This document shows, piece by piece, positions 1-7,912 of a stretch of 64,000 nucleotides of DNA. The DNA is from CAZLMW01 sp964560875 (GTDB lineage Bacteria; Myxococcota_A; UBA9042), in contig CAZLMW010000009.1 of NCBI GenBank assembly GCA_964560875.1, positions 1-64,000 on the forward strand, written 5' to 3'. The notes under the pieces were generated by a model, which ran no database searches, was not told the origin of the DNA, and was given only the letters and a program-made list of their open reading frames with translations. The translations under genes were made by a program, and so were the position numbers. Position 1 is the stretch's first letter. The number at the start of each line of letters is the position of its first letter.

Positions 1-310
1 CCCATGGCCGGTCGTCTTCACGCAGGATGCGGTCGAAGGTGTTGTGGCACTCGTTGTCGACTGCCCACCTGCGGCGGATGATGGTCGCCCACTGCGCTCC
101 GTTCATGGCGTCCGCCGCGAGGCACGACACGTAGAAGCGGTCCTCGCGCGTGGTCTTCTCGGTGGTCTTGTCGAGCGTCTCGCTTTGGACCCGGATGCCG
201 GTCTGCAGGCCCGGGTATTCGACGTAGTCGGCGCCGAAGCCGAACCGCTGCTGGCGGCGGCCGACAAGGTCGCGGCCATGCTCACGGGCCTGATTCGTAA
301 GCACAGCGGC
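1..310 (-). pseudogene. ISAs1-like transposase, C-terminal remnant (runs off the left edge)
   Basis: Reading the minus strand from about 310 towards 1 gives a continuous frame that contains RRRWAVDNECHNTFDRIL followed by REDDRPW. This matches the C-terminal catalytic region of ISAs1/IS4-type DDE transposases, where the Glu of VDNE corresponds to the third acidic residue. Upstream in the same frame there is a TAG near 363-365 and no transposase N-terminus, only a GGTTCGG-like low-complexity stretch (about 330-352). The gene therefore looks 5'-truncated, although its 3' end lies outside the window. A bona fide IS element cannot be delimited. I am fairly sure of the transposase origin and less sure of the family. 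Confidence 0.65.
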
Positions 311-412
311 ACCCGTGAGGGTGTGAGTTCGGGTTCGGCTCGGGTTCGGGTGGCCCGGACCGGCCTATCGCTCAGTCAGCGACTTCCAATCGGGCCGGCG
401 AAACGAGCACGA

Positions 413-2029
413 TCAGGCAGTAGGTGTCAGCGCCGTCGCGTACAGAGTCTTGAGCTCTTGCCCTGCCTCGCGAATGGATGCGAGTCGGACGATCGGTCGA
501 TGTCCCGCCCAGCGTGCGACGCGCTCGTCGACGCGTACGTGGCTGCCCGGTCCCACATTCAGCAAGCCGATCAGGTCCAGCTGCGGCGTATCGCCGAAGT
601 CGATCGGATCGTCGGCACGCTGGCCCAGGACCGCGGCGCGGATCTCCAGGTGCGGCTCTGGAATGCGTTCGAGCGCGGAATTCATCTGCGCGAGGACGTC
701 GAGCAGGTGGTTGATCGCGCCGCGCTCATCGCCTTCACACGGCATTCGGACTTCGATGTGTGGACCGTTTGGTCCTGCGACGTGGGCGCCGAGGTCTTGC
801 AACTCCGTCAGAGTCCCGGCCATGACGTGGCGAACGATCTCCTCGATCGCGCGTGGCCCATAGATCGTACCGCTGTCGAATACCTGCCGCACCTCGACAA
901 ACGCCCGCAGAGACGGAAGCCCCTGGGATTGCGGTGCCGCGGCGATGTCGGTTCCGCGCATCGGCGCCGCGCGGAGATGTTCGGGCGTGTGCCGTCGTAG
1001 CACCTTCGCCCCGGCAGGCCGTACACGGGTTCGAGCCCGACGTGCCTCGGACCGCAGGCGCTCGCGGTATGCGGCTCGGATCCCACGCAGCTCTTCGCGC
1101 GCGGCTCGTGTCGACTCGTGGCGGAGCTCCGGCGCCTTTTCCAAGAGGCGTTGGACCCACTTCTGCAGGCCTTCGGGGACGGCATGCTGGCCGAGTCTTT
1201 CGTGCAGGCCAGGAGGCACGGCGAGCATCTGCTGGTGGCACAGATCGATCGGCGACTCACCGACAAATGGTGGCTCGCCCGTCAGTAGCTCATAGGTCAC
1301 GCAGCCCACGAGGTAGAGATCGGTCTTGTGGTCCACCGACTTGCCGCGGACCTGCTCGGGGCTCATGAACGCGGGCGTTCCGAGCACAACGAAATCATCA
1401 CCCTGTTCCACGTCACCGGGCGCTTGCGCGATGCCGAAGTCGACCAGTTTGCAGCGCCCAGCTCCGCCGTCGACCATGACGACGTTCTCTGGTTTGACGT
1501 CGCAGTGGACGATGCCCGCATCGTGGCAAGCCGCGAGCGCCGCTAGCAAACCGTCGAGCACTTCGAGCCCGAGCTGAATCTCGACGCCGCCGTCAGCGGC
1601 GACAACGCGCTCACGAACGCTCTCGCCGGGAACGAACTCCATGTCGATGATGAGCATCCCGTCGCGCGTCGGCCCGAACCTGTGGAGCATTGCGACGGAT
1701 GGATGGTTCACGTTTCGCATCATGCGCGCTTCGGTGAAGAAGCGACGAGCGCTTGCCGCATGGCTGGCGTAGCGCGCGTTGAGTACCTTGAGCGCCACTT
1801 CGCGATCGGTGATGCGGTCCCACGCCCGAAATACCGATCCCATGCCGCCGACGCCAATCAGGTCGAGCAGCTCGTAGCGGTCATCGAGAACGTCACCGGG
1901 AGCGCCTTCGAACGGTTCGACGACCTCGAGCTTGCCGCCGCAATCGGGACATTGCCGTCGCTGACCGCCGAAATGACTGGCGCATGTTCGGCAGAACAGC
2001 AAGTCGCGCTGAATCTCGTCCGTTTGCAT
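413..2029 (-). CDS. Zinc-ribbon Ser/Thr protein kinase with an extra C-terminal domain
   Basis: A 538-aa eukaryote-like kinase. An N-terminal zinc ribbon (C13, C16, C27, C30) precedes a complete kinase domain (about 52-320): glycine loop GVGGMGSVF, Lys81 in VALKV, Glu100 in the C-helix, HCDVKPEN with catalytic Asp177, DFG at 197-199, and a GTPAFMSPE activation segment. After a basic linker, about 170 residues (365-538) weakly resemble a degenerate class III nucleotidyl-cyclase-like fold; this is an impression only. No membrane segment is visible, so it is probably cytosolic. It is transcribed divergently from surE. The FHA proteins near 25.6-28 kb could be readers of its phosphorylation, but no direct link is visible. 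Kinase activity is very likely because all catalytic residues are present. Confidence 0.93.
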   Translation of the reverse strand: MQTDEIQRDLLFCRTCASHFGGQRRQCPDCGGKLEVVEPFEGAPGDVLDDRYELLDLIGVGGMGSVFRAWDRITDREVALKVLNARYASHAASARRFFTEARMMRNVNHPSVAMLHRFGPTRDGMLIIDMEFVPGESVRERVVAADGGVEIQLGLEVLDGLLAALAACHDAGIVHCDVKPENVVMVDGGAGRCKLVDFGIAQAPGDVEQGDDFVVLGTPAFMSPEQVRGKSVDHKTDLYLVGCVTYELLTGEPPFVGESPIDLCHQQMLAVPPGLHERLGQHAVPEGLQKWVQRLLEKAPELRHESTRAAREELRGIRAAYRERLRSEARRARTRVRPAGAKVLRRHTPEHLRAAPMRGTDIAAAPQSQGLPSLRAFVEVRQVFDSGTIYGPRAIEEIVRHVMAGTLTELQDLGAHVAGPNGPHIEVRMPCEGDERGAINHLLDVLAQMNSALERIPEPHLEIRAAVLGQRADDPIDFGDTPQLDLIGLLNVGPGSHVRVDERVARWAGHRPIVRLASIREAGQELKTLYATALTPTA

Positions 2030-2164
2030 GCCCGAATCCGTGCGGGGAAGGGCGCCGTCGTGCGTTTATCGGCCTTCCGCATCGAACGTAGTTCCACGTG
2101 GTGTGTTGGCAAAAAAATCGTGGCCTGCTGGCAAAATCCGAACGCGTAGGCTAAGCAGCGCCGC

Positions 2165-2986
2165 ATGCGCATCTTGGTGACCAACGACGACGGCATCACC
2201 GCCCCGGGCATCGAACTGCTGGCCCGGCTGGCGTCTGCTCGCGGCGAAGTCTGGGTTGTGGCGCCCGATGCCGAACGCAGCGGCGTCTCCCACGCCATTA
2301 CGCTGTACCGCCCGCTGCGCATCCACGAAGTCGCCAAGCACCGCTTCACCTGCGACGGCACCCCGACCGATTGCGTGTACCTCGCCATCAACCAGATGGG
2401 CCTCCGCCCGGATCTGGTCCTTTCCGGCATCAACGCGGGCCCCAATCTCGCCCACGATGTTCTCTATTCAGGGACCGTATCGGCGGCGCTCGAAGCCGCC
2501 CACTGGGGGGTTCCGTCGGTCGCGCTCTCCCATTGCGCCGGCGACACGCGCCTGCTCGCCCGTTTGCCAAACGTGGTCGACAAGATCCTCGACACCGTCG
2601 TTCCGATCGCCCGGAAGACGCGGCGCGCCATCAACGTCAATCTGCCCAGCGCCGCCAAGCTCCCGTACGCCGGCATTCGCGCGGCCCGCCTGGGGCACCG
2701 CGTGTATTCCAACGAGGTCCACGAGCGCACCGATCCCCGCGGCCGTCGCTACTACTGGATCGGCGGCGCCAAGGTGCAGATGAACGACATCCCGGGCAGC
2801 GACTGCAACGCGGTTCGCGACAACTTCGTAAGCGTGACCCCACTCGGCGACGACTTGACGCTCTACAAAGAGCTGCCCGAGACCGGCGCCATGCTCGATT
2901 CCATCTCCGACATGCCGCTTGGCATCGACGCACCCCAAGCCGATAGCGATGGCGCCCCGGCACTGCCCGGCATCCCCTTTGAGTAA
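2165..2986 (+). CDS. surE: 5'/3'-nucleotidase SurE
   Basis: A 273-aa protein of normal SurE length. The N-terminal metal-binding signature has N7, D8 and D9, S39 follows in DAERSGVSHA, and the SGINAGPN loop supplies the remaining Asn ligand. YSGTVSAALEA is also typical of the family. SurE dephosphorylates nucleoside monophosphates and short polyphosphate or oligonucleotide substrates in the cytoplasm. The ATG at 2165 begins the conserved MRILVTNDDG sequence. It is followed 15 bp later by apt, so the two nucleotide-salvage genes are probably co-transcribed. Confidence 0.96.
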   Translation: MRILVTNDDGITAPGIELLARLASARGEVWVVAPDAERSGVSHAITLYRPLRIHEVAKHRFTCDGTPTDCVYLAINQMGLRPDLVLSGINAGPNLAHDVLYSGTVSAALEAAHWGVPSVALSHCAGDTRLLARLPNVVDKILDTVVPIARKTRRAINVNLPSAAKLPYAGIRAARLGHRVYSNEVHERTDPRGRRYYWIGGAKVQMNDIPGSDCNAVRDNFVSVTPLGDDLTLYKELPETGAMLDSISDMPLGIDAPQADSDGAPALPGIPFE

Positions 2987-3001
2987 CCGGCGGAGACTTC
3001 C

Positions 3002-3526
3002 ATGAACATCGACAAGGCCCACGCACTCATTCGCGACGTCCCCGATTTCCCGAAGCCGGGGATCGTGTTCAAGGACATCGCGCCGCTTCTTCAAGACGCA
3101 ACGGCCTGGAAGCTGGTGACCGAGGCCATGGCCGAAGCGATCGCCGCATGGCGCCCCGACGTCCTGGTCGGCATCGAGTCGCGCGGCTTCTTGTTCGCAG
3201 CCCCGATCGCCTACCAGCTGGGAACGGGCCTTGGCCTTGTCCGCAAGCCCGGGAAGCTGCCGTTCAACGTACTTCGGCAGGAGTACAGCCTCGAATACGG
3301 CACCGACGCGATCGAGATGCATACCGACGCGGTTCGAAGGGGCCAGCGGGTCGTTGTGGTCGACGACGTCCTGGCCACCGGCGGCACGGCGGCAGCTTGC
3401 GGAGATCTCGTCGCCCAGGCCGGCGGTGATGTCGTCGGATACGCGTTCATGATCGAGCTCGGTTTTCTCAACGGCCGCGCGAAGCTCCCAACCGACGCGC
3501 CCACGTTTTCGCTTTTCGATTACTGA
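3002..3526 (+). CDS. apt: Adenine phosphoribosyltransferase
   Basis: A 174-aa type I phosphoribosyltransferase. It has the Apt-typical N-terminus (IRDVPDFPKPGIVFKDI), GIESRGF near 58-63, and the PRPP-binding loop VVVVDDVLATGGTA near 117-130. It converts adenine plus PRPP to AMP. The start has a purine-rich stretch (cggagac) just upstream. It lies directly downstream of surE, in keeping with a small purine-salvage unit. Confidence 0.96.
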   Translation: MNIDKAHALIRDVPDFPKPGIVFKDIAPLLQDATAWKLVTEAMAEAIAAWRPDVLVGIESRGFLFAAPIAYQLGTGLGLVRKPGKLPFNVLRQEYSLEYGTDAIEMHTDAVRRGQRVVVVDDVLATGGTAAACGDLVAQAGGDVVGYAFMIELGFLNGRAKLPTDAPTFSLFDY

Positions 3527-3547
3527 AAGCGCCAAGTTGCGGGCATC

Positions 3548-3556
3548 TGCTAGAAT
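3548..3556 (+). promoter_or_regulatory. Possible extended -10 promoter for the MopE-like lipoprotein
   Basis: The gap between apt and the next gene contains TGCTAGAAT, an extended -10 (TGn plus TAGAAT) about 40 nt before the ATG at 3596. No good -35 is seen at normal spacing. Confidence 0.3.
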
Positions 3557-3595
3557 CCCGCCTCCTTCGAGCCGTCTACTCATCGGCATGGCCGC

Positions 3596-6500
3596 ATGAT
3601 TCGTTTCGCATCGATTCAGCTCGTTTTCGTCCTCCTCGCCATCGGCGCCGGTTGTGGGGAGACGTCCGACGATTCCGGATCCGCCGGCGGCGGCGCAGCC
3701 AGCGACATATTCGCGCTGCCCGAGACCATGTTCGGCGACAGCGGGCCCACCTTTGGCAAGGACGTCGGCGCGAAGGACACAGCTGAGCTCTGTGACTTTC
3801 CGGCCACGCCCGAGCCCGGCGATCCGGGTTCGGTGTGCGACAAGCCGACCGATTGCGATTCGGGCTATTGCATCAAGACAGCGGCCGGAAAGATCTGCAC
3901 CCGCACGTGTGTCGATTGTTGTCCCGATGGGTTCGCCTGCGAGCAGCTCGAAGGGACCGACACCGTCTTCCTGTGCCTTGCGACGCAACAGGCGCTCTGT
4001 CGTCCCTGTGTGACCGACAAGGAGTGTGCCGAGCTCTCCAAGGACTCGATCTGCGTCAACTACGGCGCTGGCGGGAGCTTCTGCGGCGGAGGATGCGCCA
4101 CCGACGATGACTGCCCCGCCGCGTATAGCTGCCAAGATGCCACTGGCGAGAAAGGAAGCGCCAAGCAGTGTGTCCTCAAGACCGGTGAGTGCGCGTGTTC
4201 GCCCGCCGCTTCCCAGGACGGCGCCGCCACCACCTGTTGGATCAAAACCGACTCGGGCACGTGCACCGGACAGCGCAAATGCGGCGCGAAGGGACTTTCG
4301 GCCTGCGATGCGCCGACGCCGGTCACCGAAGCGTGCGACAAGCTCGACAACGACTGCGACGGCGAGACGGACGAGGGCTTCAGCGGTCTGGAGACCTGCA
4401 ACGGCATCGATGATGACTGCGATGGCGAGATCGACGAAGAGGGCGCGAGCGGCTGCAAGACGCTGTACATCGACAAGGACAAGGACGGGTTTGGCGACGA
4501 GGCCCTCGCCGACAAGAAACGCTGCCTCTGCGCGCCCGATGCGGACCACACCGCGCTCAAGACCGGCGACTGCGATGACGGCGACGCAAAGCTGTTCCCC
4601 GGGGCGCCTGAGAGCTGCAACGACCTCGACGACGACTGCGACGGCAAGACCGACACCGCTTGCGACGAGGACCACGACGGTTTCTGTGCTGCGAAGGCGA
4701 CCGTGGTCGGGCTGCCCAAGGCGTGTACCAAGGGCAAGAACGACTGCGACGACGCGGACCCGGCCATCCACCCCAAGGCGACCGAGTCTTGCAACAAGAT
4801 CGACGACAACTGCGACGGAACAACCGACGAAAAGGATGCGACCGGTTGCAAGGCCTTCTTCGAAGACGCCGATAAGGACGGTTTCGGGGCTGGAACTGCC
4901 AGCTGCCTGTGTTCGGCGACCGGCTTGTTCACGTCTGCGACCGCGACCGACTGCAAGGACAAGGACGCAGCGGTCAATCCGTCCAAGATCGAGATCTGCA
5001 ACAACGGCAAGGACGACGATTGCGACGGCACCGTGAACGAGGAGGGGGCCAAGGGTTGCACCGACTACTACGAAGACAAGGACGGCGACGGCTTCGGCGG
5101 CGGCAAGGCGCGATGCTTGTGTGGGCCATCCGCGACCCACACCGTGCTCAAGGGCAAGGACTGTGACGACGCCAGCAAGAAGGTCAGCCCCGCCGCGACC
5201 GAGCTGTGCAACGGCAAAGACGACGACTGCAACGGCAAGACCGATGAGCAGGACGCGTTTGGCTGCTCCAAGCACTACTTCGACGGCGACGGCGACGGGT
5301 TCGGTGACGTCAAGAAGCTGCTCTGCCTGTGCGCGCCGTCAGGTTCCTACAAGACGCTCACCGCTGGCGACTGCAACGATCTCAAGGCCGCCATCAAGCC
5401 CGGCGCCAAGGAGCTGTGCAACGCGATCGATGATGACTGTGACGGCAAGACCGATGAAGACGGGGCGACCGGCTGCAAGCCGCATTTCGTCGACGGTGAC
5501 GGCGACGGATTCGGCGATCCCGCGTCTGAGAAGTGCCTCTGCAAGGCGACTGGCGCTCACAAGGCGCTCACGGGCAAGGACTGCGACGACAAGAAGAAGG
5601 GCGTCCACCCGGCCGCGAAAGAGGCGTGCAACAAGCTCGATGACGACTGCGACGGGAGCACCGACGAAGCGTCAGCCGCAGGTTGTAAGCCGTTTTTCCA
5701 AGACGGTGATGGCGACGGATTTGGCGACGTGAAGATCGCCAAGTGCTTGTGCCAGGCCACGGCGCCGTACACCGCCAAGCAGCCCGGCGACTGCAACGAC
5801 AAGGCCAAGCCGGTCAATCCCAAGGCGACCGAGAAGTGCGACGGCATCGACAACAACTGCAACGGCGCCACGGACGAGCAGGGCGCTGTCGGGTGCCAGA
5901 AGTACTACGCCGATCACGACAAGGACAACGTGGGCGACGCGACCCTGGCTCCTCGCTGTCTGTGCAAACCCGGCAACCCGCACGCCGCGCTCAAGGCCGG
6001 CGACTGCAACGACAAGGACAAGACCATTTGGCCGCTCGCTCCCGAGCTTTGCGACAAGAAGGACAACGACTGCGACGGCGTGACCGACGAGCCGGGCGCC
6101 AAGGACTGCACGACGTTTTATTTCGACGGCGATGGCGACGGATGGGGGCTCAAGTCCGCGAAACAATGCGCCTGTCAGCCGATCGGGCCGTACAAGGCCA
6201 AGCAGCAACACGACTGCAACGACAGCGACAAGTCCATCAACCCAGGCGAGTCCGAGCAGTGCGACAGCAAGGACAACGACTGCGACGGCAAGACCGACGA
6301 CAACGTGGGCAACACGGCGTTCTACACCGACAAGGACAACGACGGTTGGGGCGTCGGTGCGGCCAAGAAGATGTGCAAGCCGCAGGGCGTGTTCAGGGCG
6401 ACCAAGAGCGGCGACTGCGACGACAACGACAGCCAGCGTTTCCCGAACAACCCCGAGATCTGCGACGACAAGGACAACGACTGCAACAAGCTCGTCGACG

Positions 6501-6904
6501 ACGGCGGCGTGGCCAAGAAGGTCTACTACAAGGACGGCGACGGCGATGGTTTCGGCGTCACCGGCCTCAGCAAGAAGCTGTGTTTGCCCGACGCGCCCTA
6601 CACAGCGACCAAGGGCGGAGACTGTGCAGACAACGACAAGACCGTGCATCCGGCGGCGCAAGAGATCCTCTGCAACAAGAAGGACGACGACTGCAAGGGC
6701 GGCGACAAGTGCGTGACGTGCACGGGTACCTGCGCTGGCAAGTGCGGCAAGAACACGCCGGCTGGAGTCGAGTACAAGCAGACCTGTCTCATCGTGCTCG
6801 GCATCACGGTCTGTTACCCGCCCGTCGCCTTCAACTGCTACTGCGATAAGCTGTGCGCGCCCAACGGCGACTGCTGCAAGAGCTACACGACGTGCTGCAA
6901 GTAG
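3596..6904 (+). CDS. Large secreted lipoprotein with 13 MopE-like CxxxDDDCDG repeats
   Basis: A 1102-aa protein. The signal peptide ends in a lipobox (AIGAGC, Cys20), so it is predicted to be a lipid-anchored surface or outer-membrane protein. After a Cys-rich N-terminal part (about 60-230), 13 units of the form C[DN]xxDxDC[DN]GxxDE run to about residue 1035. Most are followed by a DGDGDGFG-type Asp-rich calcium-loop motif, about 60-75 aa per unit. This matches the putative metal-binding motif named after MopE and thrombospondin type 3-like calcium loops. The last 60 residues contain a compact Cys-rich module ending CCKSYTTCCK, somatomedin-B-like in spacing. The repeats suggest calcium or copper binding and a rigid rod. 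The ligand and role are unknown. It is not part of the adjacent eCIS as far as can be seen. Confidence 0.9.
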   Translation: MIRFASIQLVFVLLAIGAGCGETSDDSGSAGGGAASDIFALPETMFGDSGPTFGKDVGAKDTAELCDFPATPEPGDPGSVCDKPTDCDSGYCIKTAAGKICTRTCVDCCPDGFACEQLEGTDTVFLCLATQQALCRPCVTDKECAELSKDSICVNYGAGGSFCGGGCATDDDCPAAYSCQDATGEKGSAKQCVLKTGECACSPAASQDGAATTCWIKTDSGTCTGQRKCGAKGLSACDAPTPVTEACDKLDNDCDGETDEGFSGLETCNGIDDDCDGEIDEEGASGCKTLYIDKDKDGFGDEALADKKRCLCAPDADHTALKTGDCDDGDAKLFPGAPESCNDLDDDCDGKTDTACDEDHDGFCAAKATVVGLPKACTKGKNDCDDADPAIHPKATESCNKIDDNCDGTTDEKDATGCKAFFEDADKDGFGAGTASCLCSATGLFTSATATDCKDKDAAVNPSKIEICNNGKDDDCDGTVNEEGAKGCTDYYEDKDGDGFGGGKARCLCGPSATHTVLKGKDCDDASKKVSPAATELCNGKDDDCNGKTDEQDAFGCSKHYFDGDGDGFGDVKKLLCLCAPSGSYKTLTAGDCNDLKAAIKPGAKELCNAIDDDCDGKTDEDGATGCKPHFVDGDGDGFGDPASEKCLCKATGAHKALTGKDCDDKKKGVHPAAKEACNKLDDDCDGSTDEASAAGCKPFFQDGDGDGFGDVKIAKCLCQATAPYTAKQPGDCNDKAKPVNPKATEKCDGIDNNCNGATDEQGAVGCQKYYADHDKDNVGDATLAPRCLCKPGNPHAALKAGDCNDKDKTIWPLAPELCDKKDNDCDGVTDEPGAKDCTTFYFDGDGDGWGLKSAKQCACQPIGPYKAKQQHDCNDSDKSINPGESEQCDSKDNDCDGKTDDNVGNTAFYTDKDNDGWGVGAAKKMCKPQGVFRATKSGDCDDNDSQRFPNNPEICDDKDNDCNKLVDDGGVAKKVYYKDGDGDGFGVTGLSKKLCLPDAPYTATKGGDCADNDKTVHPAAQEILCNKKDDDCKGGDKCVTCTGTCAGKCGKNTPAGVEYKQTCLIVLGITVCYPPVAFNCYCDKLCAPNGDCCKSYTTCCK

Positions 6905-6961
6905 CGGGATTCTGAGCGGTCCTGTCGGTTCCTCGAGCCGCCGCCATGCCCCCCCCAAAAA

Positions 6962-6996
6962 CGATCGACTGCTCCCCCGCAAAATCGATCGACTGC
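6962..6996 (+). repeat. Paired 11-bp direct repeats in front of the eCIS promoter
   Basis: CGATCGACTGC occurs at 6962-6972 and again at 6986-6996, start to start 24 bp, each preceded by a C-run and A4-5. They sit immediately upstream of a TTGACA box, the position of an activator or repressor site. No binding protein is evident in the window. Confidence 0.45.
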
Positions 6997-7000
6997 GCCG

Positions 7001-7028
7001 TTGACACCCCGTTGGCGGTATGTCTAAC
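7001..7028 (+). promoter_or_regulatory. Candidate sigma-70-type promoter of the eCIS operon
   Basis: TTGACA (7001-7006) is separated by 16 bp from TCTAAC (7023-7028), about 125 nt before the first eCIS gene. The -35 is perfect and the -10 matches 4 of 6 positions. Confidence 0.45.
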
Positions 7029-7153
7029 TCCCCGAGCCTTTGTATGACGCCCAGCGGTGGGCTCGTCGAAACAGCGCGCCGGGACATCCGTACCCCGGGG
7101 CGTTGGACCCTCAGTGGGGTCATTCGACACCACCGGGCACAGCTCGAGACGCC

Positions 7154-7741
7154 ATGAGTCAGTTCGAGGTCATTCGCGATATCGGCGAGTCCCTCAAGGA
7201 GCTCCTCAAGGACTCCTTTAAAGCGAACGGCTTCACCACGGTGAGCGTCGGTAGCGAGCGTCCAAAGAAAGACAACATCAAGAACCTGCCGACGGTGAAC
7301 CTGTTTCTGTATCACGTCGGCTTCGCCCAGAATTACCGCGAGCGCACCGATGCGCTGGTTTCGACCCACACCAAGCAGGGCAACATCGTCGAGTTCTTTC
7401 GCGACGGCCCGGTCTACTTGAACTGCTACTTCGCGGTTTCGGTGTGGGGCAACAGCCCGAGCGAGGAGAACCTGCTCCTCGGCCTCGTGGTGAAGTCCTT
7501 TCTGGAAAACACGATTGTCGAGGGCCAGGCGCTTAAGGGCGACAGCTGGTACCCCGACGACAAGATCAACGTCCATCCGAACTTGCAGGCCGATCAAAAC
7601 GACCTGATGAGCTTTTGGCGGTCGATGAACGAGGAAGTGCGGCCCACGTTGTTTTACTTCGTGCGGTTTCGCGTCGAATCGGACCGGAGGACGTCACCAG
7701 TCCGCCGCGTCGTGGCCAAGGAGATCGCGCTCAACCGATAG
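7154..7741 (+). CDS. eCIS DUF4255 protein (Pvc16/Afp16-like, tail cap/terminator type)
   Basis: A 195-aa DUF4255-family protein, related to the N-terminal part of Afp16/Pvc16, which caps the contractile sheath-tube assembly. Typical features are the N-terminal helix (FEVIRDIGESLKELL), LPTVNLFLYHVGFAQNYRER, and the C-terminal RPTLFYFVRFRVESD region. The same frame is open upstream to 7040, but only the ATG at 7154 begins a family-like sequence. It is the first gene of the eCIS operon, about 170 bp before the sheath gene; DUF4255 genes commonly sit at this end of eCIS clusters. Confidence 0.85.
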   Translation: MSQFEVIRDIGESLKELLKDSFKANGFTTVSVGSERPKKDNIKNLPTVNLFLYHVGFAQNYRERTDALVSTHTKQGNIVEFFRDGPVYLNCYFAVSVWGNSPSEENLLLGLVVKSFLENTIVEGQALKGDSWYPDDKINVHPNLQADQNDLMSFWRSMNEEVRPTLFYFVRFRVESDRRTSPVRRVVAKEIALNR

Positions 7742-7810
7742 GTTCGGAAGGGCGCCCTGCGAGGCCGCCGCGGTCGGTATTGTCAGCGTCCGCGGTCGAA
7801 ATCAAAACGC

Positions 7811-7827
7811 CTTCGGAGTTTCCGAAG
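7811..7827 (+). other. 7-bp hairpin between the DUF4255 and sheath genes
   Basis: Arms CTTCGGA (7811-7817) and TCCGAAG (7821-7827) flank a 3-nt loop in the 171-nt intergenic region. No T-run follows, so it is more likely a mRNA stability or processing element protecting the abundant sheath message than a terminator. Confidence 0.35.
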
Positions 7828-7912
7828 CGAGTTACAACCAGCCCCGCCCGACGAGGAATACTCGGGCAGCCGATAACGGTGCATGGGGCGCAACCTGGAG
7901 TGAGAGGCAACT

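Noticed and set aside
44..1000. 318-codon + strand ORF across the transposase remnant and the kinase end
   Set aside because: It crosses two oppositely oriented recognisable coding regions and has no features of its own.
2468..7597. Two very long antisense ORFs (935 and 641 codons) opposite the MopE-like lipoprotein
   Set aside because: They mirror the repeated Asp/Cys codons of the sense gene as Val/Leu/Ala repeats and span the borders of several real genes. No start signal or domain.
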